This document shows positions 7,225 to 14,898 of a DNA stretch of 14,898 nt, piece after piece; position 1 is the first letter of the stretch; every line of letters begins with the position of its first letter. Made by a program: the position numbers and the translations under genes. Below the pieces are notes generated by a model. That model worked only from the letters and a program-made list of their open reading frames with translations. It was not told the DNA's origin and searched no databases. The DNA is from Cyclostephanos tholiformis (Eukaryota; Bacillariophyta; Thalassiosirophyceae; Thalassiosirales; Thalassiosiraceae): positions 1 to 14,898 of the forward strand of contig JALLPB010000530.1 of NCBI GenBank assembly GCA_036939975.1, in the 5' to 3' direction.

Positions 7225-9257
7225 ATGCCATCGTCATGGCAATCTCGCAGCCCGCCAAGAAAAACAAAAACCGCCATGATCGTCGTCGTCGTGGTTCCAT
7301 TGCTGTTCGCGGCGGCGATCACCGGCCCACCAACGACGCGCGTCGGGTCGGTCATGACGACGACGACGCTGTGTGGCATTCCCGATGCAGGGGCCGACTT
7401 GGACCGCGGGGTGATGAGCGATCATCGTCGGTTCCATGGCCCGCCCCGTCCCGCGAAGACCGCGTCCGCCCCCGCCGCGCGCCGGACGATACACCTGATA
7501 TCCCTCCCATCCACGGATGACGAATTCAAGTCGCCGTGCGAGCGTCTCGTAAGGGAATGCTGGAGGTGGAAGGACGCGACGTTGGGCGACGGTCGGGATT
7601 TTTTCGTCCCGAGGCCGAGGGCGTTGATGGAGTTCCACTCGCTCTTCGTTGGGATGGAAATTCGAATCTCGTCGAGGTCGTCGTCGTCCTCCTCATCCTC
7701 GCCGTCTTCCTTTTCATGGACGAAGCGCATACTCGACGAGTCGGAGGTCAAGTTGACGACTCCATACGATCGCGAGGAGTGGTTGTGGTCGTCGTCGTCG
7801 TCGGAGGAGGAGGAGGAGAAGGAGGTCGTGGAACCTCCCTTCGCCATCCCCGGCACCCCTTCCTCGAACGATGAGGTGCAATCATCATCGTCGTTTTTGA
7901 GGGATGGAACGAGATTCGTCGTGGAGGAATGCGCCGCCCTCTCCAACTGCGCCAGGCTCGACGTCGTGCTCGTGCTTCGTAGCAGTGACGACGACGATGA
8001 TGATGAGGAGGAGGAGGAGGAGAGGGAGGAGGATACCGCGGCGGCGGGAGAGGAGGGGGTAGTGGTAGGGACCGAATATCCATCCTCGTCCCGCAACCAG
8101 CACCGCTCCACCATCGCCGCCTCCCCAACGATGGGCGATGTCGCTGCCCGTTGCGCCGTAGCATACAACCTCCAACGGCAGGTCCATTCGAGGCGATCGA
8201 CGGGGGCGTCGTTGCTCGAGCGAGTGGGACTGTCGTCGTGGCTCGACCTTCCCGGTGCAATGAGGACTGGCGAGTCGCCGTCGTCTTTGATGATGTCATC
8301 GTCGACGTCCTCATCGTCCTCGTCGTCGAACGCATCGTCGGAAATACGCTCGCTCGCGGGGCGACTATCGTCGATGGAGGGGACCGCGTCGATTTGTACC
8401 CACATGTCGCTCGTCGCTAGCGGACTGTCGCCTCGTCCGAACCGTCCGGATCGGGAGGTGGTATTCCGACCGTACTCTTCGAGAGACGCGCGTGAGTTTT
8501 TATCGTACATGCTTAAATCGAGGGATGACGGATCCCGGACGACGCTTTCTTTGTTTCGATGTCTCCCACAAGCATTATTCTTTCTGAATGTAGATCATCC
8601 CCCCCGTCCTTTCTTTCGCCTTACGGTACGTCGAACGGCCATGAACAGACATCCTCCTGCAGCTGAAGCGCACGGTCGAGGTCGTTTCCGTGCAGAAAGC
8701 GACGGAGGGTGGCGGTCGACGCGGGAGAATAAAAACGATTCTAGATGGGGCCCTAAACGCAGGAAAATCCGTGAGGGACGAACGTGTGGTTCCGGAAATA
8801 CGAAAGCTCAGGGAGTTCGGCCCCGATGGCACTCCTCCGTCGGAGTTGGCCAGGATCGTTGCGGAGGTGAGGGATTGCGTGGTATCAATTGGATTTATCT
8901 CCCAACTATGCCCTGCATGATTCATATGAATGTTGTTCGTGAAACGATACTTCTTCACAGGCCGCGAGGGAACGTGCGGTGGAAGTATCTGTAGCGGCGT
9001 GCGTCGCGAGACTGGCGGCGATGGAAACTGATACCGTCGAGAGAATTTCAAGGTTGCGTCAACGGGTTGATGATATCGTCACCTCCCTGGGCCATGCCGG
9101 AGGCGGCGATGATGCTAGCTTGCGTAGGGCGGCGAACAAATTGCTTCACGGGCCGACTGTGCAACTGAGGGAAGGGACGCTCACTGGGGATGATGAGATT
9201 GAAGATGTATTCAGGACTATCGAGAAAGAACTTCTTAGCCTGAGCTGTAATATCTAG
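7225..9257 (+). CDS. Unknown protein with signal-like start, three exons
   Basis: I do not recognise the family. Exons are 7225-8491, 8649-8866 and 8961-9257 (593 aa). The start is the first ATG in the open frame. Residues 18-33 (MIVVVVVPLLFAAAIT) look like a signal or anchor. Ordered-looking blocks (RTIHLISLP..., CERLVRECWRWKDATLGDGR, FVGMEIRI, TRFVVEECAALSNCARLDVVLVLRS, AARCAVAYNLQRQV, LLERVGLSSWLDLPGA, DREVVFRPYSSRDA) alternate with poly-Ser and poly-Asp/Glu inserts. Exon 1 ends with a GTGAGT donor in phase 1. The AACAG acceptor at 8648 gives ...SRDA-HILLQLKRTVEVV, a smooth helical continuation. Intron 2 is phase 0 and joins VAE to AARERAVEV. The C-terminal 170 residues are mostly helical (ARLAAMETDTVERISRLRQR), ending SLSCNI. 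The ordered blocks look like one domain interrupted by low-complexity loops. Cell location is uncertain. Confidence 0.75.
8492..8648 (+). other. Intron 1 of the unknown three-exon gene
   Basis: The donor is GTGAGT at 8492 and the acceptor AACAG ends at 8648; the intron is 157 nt, phase 1. It is more AT-rich than the exons. Other acceptors at 8573 and 8594 keep the upstream frame but then need a further 37-nt intron (8626-8662), so they are less simple. Confidence 0.7.
8867..8960 (+). other. Intron 2 of the unknown three-exon gene
   Basis: The donor is GAG|GTGAGG at 8867 and the acceptor TTCTTCACAG ends at 8960; the intron is 94 nt, phase 0. Both flanking reading frames are helical and highly charged, and the intron itself is AT-rich. 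Confidence 0.85.
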
Positions 9258-10376
9258 CCGTGATAGGCACTTTCGCGTATGCGATCTCAATATCTCCACA
9301 ACGTGGAATCATGCCAAACAAAAAAATCAATTAGGCGCTGTCGATGTGTCCGCACGGATCCTCGAGACATTTTTCTCTCGAGGAGGATAGTTACCGATGT
9401 GACTTATCCACGAACGTAACGCGAATAGGTGAAGCGGTGAAATTCGGATCGCTCTGCATCCCACTACTCCGAAACGATGCGAAATCCGCGACAGATGGGC
9501 CCTGTGTCCCGGTGAAAAAAACACACCTTTGGAATGTACGTAGCACTAAATAGATATGAGAGATGAGACCAATACCTAGCAGCAGAAGGGACGAGGAGGA
9601 AACACCTCAAATCGCACATGATCGACGCAAATATCGTACTGTCATTGTAACAAAAATGTTATCATTTTGTCACCTCGGCCAGATGATGATCTTGAATGAT
9701 TCTCATTTCACCGCTCGTTTTTTAAACGAACGATCAAGTGAGAGTTTTCATACCTAACGTTCGATTCTTTTTCTAGGCCGATTACCTCCATTGTTGATTT
9801 GTTGTAAGTAAAGGTTACTGCTGTAAAGACAGTTATGGAATAAATTGACTTACTGAGAATCGGATGCCAGTTATTGACAGAGAGGAGGGCATCCGGTAAG
9901 TTGTGAGTCGATTCATTCAGAGCTTAAATAATGTATGGGACTCTGTTTGAGAGTATGAGACTGGGTAGACTGTTCTGTCGGGCACAGCATTGCGTCGGCA
10001 GCAACCTCCATGGTTCCCCTATGTGCTTCCAGATATGATATTATCGAGCCTCGGTGAAATGTGAAGTCACATCAATAATTGTTAATATGATTGAGGGAAA
10101 ATCAATTGAATTGAAAATGGTAGCACAATAATTGTAAAAATTCTTCTCAATTTTATCTGCAACGGCACAAAATCTGGCGGGGTTGGTGATTTTCTTCACA
10201 TAGGAATAGTACACACTTTTTCACCGAGCGAAGTGTGCAAGAGAGAGATATTACTATTATGTGGTAGTACGTACGATACATAGCGTGCAGAGCAGAAGTC
10301 GTTGTTCGCAGAAACGATAAAATATAATATAGCAACATCTCATTTCGTTGTTTAAGGGTGGCGAAGATAGAAGGGC
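9258..10376. other. Long intergenic region, no supported gene
   Basis: These 1119 nt hold only short open frames; those at 9344-9553 and 9563-9757 start with ATG but show no recognisable features. Structured pieces are present. A 9-bp hairpin TCCTCGAGA/TCTCGAGGA lies at 9359-9384. A two-part stem lies at 9848-9901 (ACTTAC/GTAAGT outside CGGATGCC/GGCATCCG). A 7-bp hairpin CACACTT/AAGTGTG lies at 10212-10237. The last 200 nt should include the promoter of the Nudix-like gene. A non-coding RNA or a degraded gene is possible but not shown. Confidence 0.45.
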
Positions 10377-11435
10377 ATGGCACCTCCGGCCTTGGATGTG
10401 CCACCACCTCCAGCCGTCGAAGACGACGAAGACATCATGAGATCCGAGCGTAGGCAGCGTAGGACTTCCCGTGTCGCGATCGGCTCCTCACTCCTCCCCC
10501 CCCGGAGCAGTGGCGCCGCGACACCTTTCACAAACGGGACCATCTCGTCGTCGTTCCTTATCTCCGCCGCCCTATCATCCCTCCTCATTTATCTTATTTC
10601 CATCGTTCGCGGCAATTACGAGTCATATTCGCCGTATCGCAACATATCGTCGAGGCGATACGGCCTCGGCGCGGGCGACGCCGACGGCGATCTGAGGTCG
10701 GCATTGCGTCGCGGCGGCGAGGGACGCGCGGCCGTGGCGATCATACGCGTCATCGACGTCGATGCGCCGTCGTCGTATTCGTCGTCGGGAAAGGACGACG
10801 TCGGGTACCTCGTCCAAGTGAAGAGCCACGATTACCCCATCGAGGCGTTTCGCGGGGCCGTTTGTCTCCTGGGCGGTAACGCCAACGTCGACGACGCGAC
10901 GCCGCTCGACACGCTCCGGAGGGAATTGGGCGAGGAGCTCTTCCATCCCACTTGGGTCGACGACCTCGGTCGGGGTGGGGGGGATGGATCATCATCGTCC
11001 GCGGTCGGGGTTATCGACGACTCGGGGAATGGTCGGGGCAATTCGACGTACGCGCCGTCGTCGCTGAATAATGACACGATCGTCGGAGGAGTAACGATAC
11101 GTTACCTCGGCGCGTCGATGCACTACCATACATCGACGTTGATCGATTCGAGGTATCCATACGCCTTCCTTTGCGCGTTGTACGAGGTTACTATAAGATC
11201 AGATATGGTACCGGCCGGCATTGCGAATCCCCGTGGCGCGAACGTACGCGAGGGACGTACGGTTTTGCTGAGGGAGGATCAACTGATCAGGCACTCCAGG
11301 TATGCCTGGGGGTACGAGCACACTATCGAAAAGTATTTTGGACGTAAGGTGACGAATAAGCAGGCGGGGTCGGCGGTTAGCGTGGTCGACGAAAGGACGT
11401 GGAAGGACGCCGTTTGGACTCCGGGCAAGTTATGA
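10377..11435 (+). CDS. Membrane-anchored Nudix-like protein
   Basis: The 352-aa product has a polar Pro/Asp/Arg-rich N-terminus, one clear transmembrane segment (about 58-78, SSSFLISAALSSLLIYLISIV), then a soluble domain. Residues 160-189 resemble a Nudix box, the metal site of hydrolases of nucleoside diphosphates linked to another moiety. GG at 166-167 is followed by NANVDDATPLDTLR and then RELGEEL (182-188), which keeps the REUxEE core (Glu183, Glu186, Glu187). Differences from the consensus are Asp for the first Glu, one extra residue in the loop, and Phe where the last Gly should be, so activity is uncertain. Strands before it (RAAVAIIRVIDVD, DVGYLVQVKS) and after it (TIRYLGASMHYHT, YPYAFLCALYEVTI) fit the fold. 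A Gly/Ser insert (about 199-228) interrupts it. Topology and substrate are unknown. A GC-AG intron near the 3' end would change only the last few residues. Confidence 0.78.
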   Translation: MAPPALDVPPPPAVEDDEDIMRSERRQRRTSRVAIGSSLLPPRSSGAATPFTNGTISSSFLISAALSSLLIYLISIVRGNYESYSPYRNISSRRYGLGAGDADGDLRSALRRGGEGRAAVAIIRVIDVDAPSSYSSSGKDDVGYLVQVKSHDYPIEAFRGAVCLLGGNANVDDATPLDTLRRELGEELFHPTWVDDLGRGGGDGSSSSAVGVIDDSGNGRGNSTYAPSSLNNDTIVGGVTIRYLGASMHYHTSTLIDSRYPYAFLCALYEVTIRSDMVPAGIANPRGANVREGRTVLLREDQLIRHSRYAWGYEHTIEKYFGRKVTNKQAGSAVSVVDERTWKDAVWTPGKL

Positions 11436-11789
11436 TATGGCGCAATTTCTTCGGTGTCGAAAAAAACCTTCCTCATGGAGATTACGTCACGAGAATCAAT
11501 TGTGTGCATGTGCGTGATTTTTTCAGGGCGGAAGAAGATGATGTTCTCGTTACGATACGTCCTCCCGCCAATCTCGAGAGACGAGTGTCTAATTTACTCT
11601 TGATGTGAGATCATTGGTCGGATGTGATATGAGGCGTATGATCCGAGGGGGAATATGATGATTGTAGGGAAGAGACCAATAGGGTATGACTTTTCTCCAT
11701 GCAATTACCTCTAAAACTATGGATTTGACTTGACTCTGAAACTTTCTCGTTCACCACAATTCATTACCTGCGGCTGGTGGTGTTCCTTC
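11436..11789. other. Convergent intergenic region with splice-like site and box C/D-like pattern
   Basis: These 354 nt separate the 3' ends of the Nudix-like (+) and plastid-type (-) genes. A pyrimidine-rich acceptor-like GATTTTTTCAG ends at 11526 and could pair with GCAAGT at 11425. A pattern like a box C/D RNA lies at 11645-11748. Otherwise no coding potential is seen. Confidence 0.4.
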
Positions 11790-12323
11790 TCATACCTCCT
11801 TTCCCTCGATCGAAAAGTCGAATTTGATTCCACCGCCTTTGGCATAGTACTCGGTAATGCCCGTCCTCCATGCGCCGAACGTCGTACAATGCTTCTCGGG
11901 ATGGAGCGAAACATCCTCGTCGGTGCAGAACCGCGAGCGTCGGAATTCCGGCGGGATGCTGAAAAGCCACACGTTCACGATCATGGCGAGGACCAGGAGA
12001 ATTTTCCCGCGGCCAAGTCCGCCGGTATCGTTGTCATCGGGGGGCGAAAAGTTCATGCGAAGAGACGTCGTGGTCGACGTCGCGCCGGCGAATGAGCCGC
12101 CGACGGAATGGAGGGGCCGGGCCGACGGCGCCTGTATAGAAGATATTAGTGGGGCGTGCACCGTGAGGACTTTCGACGGGGCGGCGGTGAAACAGTTCAC
12201 GGGGAATGGTGAACCCATGAGCAGCATAAGAAATGCTGCCATCGCCGACCAATTATTACGGGTTATCATCATGAGACGTTGTGAAAAGCACCCACCTAAC
12301 CCGATACTACGGCCTTTACCCAT
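11790..12323 (-). CDS. Small putative plastid-targeted membrane protein, unknown function
   Basis: The 177-aa frame starts with ATG at 12323; an internal start at Met18 or Met19 would give a more standard signal peptide. Residues 26-44 (SAMAAFLMLLMGSPFPVNC) are hydrophobic and are followed at once by FTAAPS. A Phe right after the predicted signal cleavage site, followed by a Ser/Thr-rich, acid-poor stretch (residues 45-90), is the known bipartite plastid-import signal of diatoms and related algae. The mature part has one transmembrane helix (about 107-123, GKILLVLAMIVNVWLFS), then FRRSRFCTDEDVSLHPEKHC and a C-terminal YYAKGGGIKFDFSIEGKEV. I do not know the family. Plastid localisation is inference from the motif. 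It shares a 194-bp divergent promoter region with the fucose mutarotase-like gene. Confidence 0.72.
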   Translation of the reverse strand: MGKGRSIGLGGCFSQRLMMITRNNWSAMAAFLMLLMGSPFPVNCFTAAPSKVLTVHAPLISSIQAPSARPLHSVGGSFAGATSTTTSLRMNFSPPDDNDTGGLGRGKILLVLAMIVNVWLFSIPPEFRRSRFCTDEDVSLHPEKHCTTFGAWRTGITEYYAKGGGIKFDFSIEGKEV

Positions 12324-12517
12324 ATTGTGCGTAGATAGTTTGAAGTCGGGGCATTTATTTGAACATAGGAATCAATAAATTTGAAAAGATCCAAAAACTC
12401 TCTACTCTATGAAGACAGATTGATGCGATATATCTCATTTCGCAAACCCCCACAGTCTGGCATAACTATGATCGTGTGGAAGCACACAATTATTAAACAC
12501 AGCAAGAAACCTTTATC
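12324..12517. promoter_or_regulatory. 194-bp divergent intergenic region
   Basis: The starts of the plastid-type gene (12323, minus) and the mutarotase-like gene (12518, plus) point away from each other. The 194 AT-rich bases between them must contain both promoters. No individual element is recognised. Confidence 0.5.
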
Positions 12518-13083
12518 ATGGGGCTTTTAAAAGGGATCGATCCCCTCCTTACGGCGGATATCCTCCACGTCCTCAGATCCATGGGTCACGGAAACAGGTT
12601 GATCGTATGCGACTGCAACTTCCCGGCAGGTGAGCGACCCCGTTTATGTGTGTCCATTTCGCTTTTCGAACAGCATGCGCAGCTCGCCTGAACCTCCTCG
12701 TCGGGGCGAACGTAGCCGAAATCGCCACTCATACGACGACGGGCAAGCACATCGTCCTGACGGTGTCCCTGCCGGAGGCCCTCGATGCGATATGCAGCGT
12801 CCTGCCTCTGGATTATTTCGAGAAAGCGCAGGCGATGTACATGGCGCCGCAGGAGGGCGTGGAGTTGCCGGCCGCCGGAGTCGAGGTGATGAACGCCCTA
12901 AGGGATGCGATAACAACGCGTTGTGGGGCCGATACGGTGGTTCATCCGATCGAGCGATTTATGTTCTACGAGGAGGCTAAAGGTTGTTTCGCCCTGATCC
13001 AGACTATGGAGAGGCGACCGTATGGGAATGTCATTCTAATAAAAGGATGTGTTGGTCCAGATGGGAATGATTTGAGGCCGTGA
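12518..13083 (+). CDS. L-fucose mutarotase-like protein (RbsD/FucU family), two exons
   Basis: The two exons, 12518-12629 and 12674-13083, encode 173 aa. The protein starts MGLLKGIDPLLTADILHVLR, then SMGHGNRLIVCDCNFPA, which is the family signature start. His24 and Asp32 match the catalytic His/Asp of RbsD/FucU, which interconvert the anomers of fucose or ribose. The C-terminal signature is also present: IERFMFYEEAKGCFALI with Tyr136, then PYGNVILIKGC. The residue after GHG is Asn instead of the usual Asp, a mild change. The intron (44 nt, phase 1, AG|GTGAGC to GAACAG) is required; the downstream frame alone has no ATG and lacks the catalytic start. Length is slightly above the usual 140-155 aa. 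No targeting signal is seen, so it is probably cytosolic. Fucose is more likely than ribose because of the FYE/YGN pattern, but the substrate is inferred. Confidence 0.93.
12630..12673 (+). other. 44-nt intron of the mutarotase-like gene
   Basis: The GTGAGC donor at 12630 and the CAG acceptor ending at 12673 keep the FucU motif in frame. A second AG at 12681-12682, nine bases on, is also in frame and would drop three residues (ACA), so tandem acceptor use is possible. Confidence 0.9.
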
Positions 13084-13289
13084 TACGATAGATTTTTTTT
13101 CTGGAGAAGCATGCGACCAGGGGCACTTCGTAGAAACGCGCCGATAGAAAATTGCAGCACACAGCGCTATGACGAAAAGATGAACGAAGTAGCCACCACA
13201 TAACAGCCACAAATTAGCGAGCCTTCAAAGTATTAATTCGTCAAAGGAATTAGGTACAATTCTTTGCATGATACAGCGTAATAGTAAAC

Positions 13290-14877
13290 TCATCCAGTAG
13301 CGATGATAATCATTAGAAAGGAGCAAGCTCCGCAAACCAAACAACCGATCGGACTTGGCTTTATGAAGGGAAGGCTCGCACTCTGCGCTTGTTGTTGCGA
13401 TCGAGCCAACATTCGATTGCCCATGTGAAAGTTCTTCTCTCCCAAAACGCCGCCGGCAACGTCCAACAGGTAAACTGCCGCATTCGCGTACGCCAGCGTT
13501 GCTAATGCGTATGCCCAATCCCGCAGAATGGCGCGGCACAACGCAAACTCACCGACCTCGTCGACGTACACGAACGCGGTGGCAAATCCCGAAAGAATCA
13601 TCAGCAGGCCCGCGTCGAACCTGGTCACGAAGCACTCTGAGTCCTCCGCGGTGACTACTGGAGACGACGCCGCGCCCACTCGCCTGAGAAGGCGCAGCGC
13701 AACCACGGCATTAATGCTCGGAGCGAAGCCGCACACCGCGGCAAGGAGGCCGTATCGCAAGCCGAAAACTGCAACGGGCCAGGCCCGACCCGTTCTCGCG
13801 TTAGTTGGCGCGGCGGCGGCAGGCGACGCTGGAGCTAGTTTTTCGAAGATGGAGGATACGAAGGAGGAATGAAAAATCGTCACAAACGCAGCGCAATGCC
13901 ACAGAATAAGACCAGGGTGCGGACCAAGGAATTCGATTGAGCTGAAATGGAGCATGGCCATGCAAACGCCTGCAAGGTCCCTCAGCATTGGCAGACCGGG
14001 GACGCTGCTCCGTACGTTATAGGACGTCCATTCCAGGGGTCCTTGGTTGTCGATGAAGAAGCAAGCTACGCAGAGGACGCCGAGCATCGAAACGATGATT
14101 GACAAAAGAAGGGCATCAATTATGAACCACATATCATCCCCAGACAGCTTATTAAACTGTGTCCCAAAAAGCAGTCTGAGGCCGCGAAATGCAACCTATT
14201 GTAAGCCAAGAGAGCGAAAAATGATACATCACAACGTGAATTGATGAGATTTCAGCGTAATCGCATATTTTTTTTTTTTCCCCTTTCCGTCGTATCCGCA
14301 TTCCTTGGTCGGTTCCTCCGCATATCGAATAATTCACACTCACGTTGAACGCCAAGGCGAGGGATGGCAACAAGAGGAGGACGTTATATACGACGCACCG
14401 CGCCTCCTCCCTCTGTGCCCCCCTCGTCGCCGATCGACCGGGGAAGAGGGAGGCATCGTATGCCAGCCGAAGGACGTCGAACACGTTATACGGATCCCTC
14501 CCCGCCCGAGCCATCGCGATCTGACGGGAGTGCGACGCGATCATCTGACTCGCGACGCCGATGCGAGCGCGATGCTCGTGCAATGCCCTGCGAGTGGCGT
14601 CGTCGTGCATACGCAATCGATCCACGAGCACTCCGAGACCCGTTCGGAATTCGCAATCGTTCGCGTCGTGTCCGGCGAGGTCCATCCTACGCCCGACCCA
14701 ACGGCATCCCCAGTCGGCGTATCGACATCCCACCCCCGCGTGGGTACAAATCGACTCGTGCGCGGCGTGGTCGCGCAATCTCAGCCTCATGCCGCATCCG
14801 CCGAACTGACAGGGAACGGCGTAATCGCAATCGCGTATCTCCCCACGAAGGACGTCGTCGGCCGATGCGGACGCCAT
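13290..14877 (-). CDS. TRAF-type zinc finger protein with C-terminal multi-pass membrane domain (two exons)
   Basis: Exon 1 is 14877-14344 (178 codons) and exon 2 is 14195-13290. They join in phase 0 through a GTGAGT...TTACAATAG intron into 479 aa. Residues 23-44 form one TRAF-type finger (C23-x4-C28-x11-H40-x3-C44) and 51-75 a second (C51-x6-C58-x11-H70-x4-C75). Residues 79-126 are helical and may be a short coiled coil. A first membrane helix (about 162-181) spans the splice junction. Further hydrophobic segments lie near 200-226, 250-269, 272-295, 318-348, 373-392, 404-425 and 462-479, so six to eight helices are likely. TRAF-type fingers bind partner proteins, often in ubiquitin signalling; the role of the membrane part is unknown. 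Exon 2 also has its own ATG (14132), so two separate genes remain a weaker alternative. The gene's promoter lies beyond or at the window edge. Confidence 0.75.
14196..14343 (-). other. 148-nt intron joining zinc finger and membrane exons
   Basis: On the minus strand AAC|GTGAGT (14343) and TTACAATAG|GTTGCA (ending 14196) are phase 0 on both sides. The exon 2 frame is open from the acceptor through to the ATG at 14132. Reading through the donor instead gives a 63-codon tail with a poly-Lys run, which looks like intron. Confidence 0.8.
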
Positions 14878-14898
14878 GGAGAAGAACGAACGACAATT

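Noticed and set aside
8594..8662. A 32-nt exon (8594-8625) followed by a 37-nt intron in the unknown gene
   Set aside because: It is in phase, but needs an extra micro-exon and a very short intron. One intron 8492-8648 is simpler and gives a smoother protein (HILLQLKRTVEVV).
9344..9757. Two short ATG frames (69 and 64 codons) in the long gap
   Set aside because: There is no recognisable motif, no good splice connection between them, and AT-rich context. Kept only as a possible unknown or decayed gene.
14152..14343. C-terminal 63-codon tail of the zinc finger frame
   Set aside because: It begins exactly with GTGAGT, contains a poly-A derived Lys run, and is AT-rich. It is better explained as intron.
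1..14898. tRNA, rRNA, spliceosomal RNA, CRISPR array, prophage or bacterial operon
   Set aside because: I scanned for tRNA A/B boxes, known spliceosomal RNA starts, regularly spaced repeats and phage genes by eye and found none. Introns and eL24 rule out a bacterial origin.

Overview
The window looks like nuclear DNA of a photosynthetic stramenopile, most likely a diatom; the genus cannot be named from the sequence. The reasons are a eukaryotic-type ribosomal protein eL24 gene, short GT-AG introns (44 to 157 nt, apart from one 601-nt leader intron), densely packed genes on alternating strands, and one protein with a signal-peptide-plus-phenylalanine start typical of plastid import in algae with complex plastids. 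Coding DNA is GC-rich and full of TCG/CGA/GAC codon runs, which give poly-Ser and poly-Asp tracts. The larger intergenic stretches are visibly AT-richer.

Layout, left to right. 238-1309 (+): eL24, with a 13-nt first coding exon and a G-tract-bearing intron. 1924-2253 (-): a small two-helix membrane protein. 2410-2920: a 511-bp non-autonomous DNA transposon (MITE) with inverted termini, TA flanks and a perfect internal palindrome. 2963-4360 (+): an organelle- or ER-directed D-2-hydroxyacid dehydrogenase starting 42 bp after the MITE. 5111-7129 (-): a coiled-coil protein with a 49-residue tandem repeat. 7225-9257 (+): a three-exon protein of unknown function, divergent from the coiled-coil gene across 95 bp. 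9258-10376: a long stretch with no gene that I can support. 10377-11435 (+): a membrane-anchored Nudix-like protein. 11790-12323 (-): a small putative plastid membrane protein. 12518-13083 (+): an L-fucose mutarotase-like (FucU/RbsD) protein rebuilt over a 44-nt intron. 13290-14877 (-): two reading frames that join in phase across a 148-nt intron into one protein, with an N-terminal pair of TRAF-type zinc fingers and a C-terminal multi-pass membrane domain.

The genes do not form an operon or an obvious pathway; neighbours are mostly convergent or divergent. I see no phage, CRISPR, toxin or secretion system. The points most worth a second look are the zinc-finger/membrane fusion, the MITE next to the dehydrogenase start, the unknown three-exon gene, and the Nudix-like protein with an altered box. 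Gene structures rest on splice-site consensus, phase and recognised protein motifs; no transcript or database was available.
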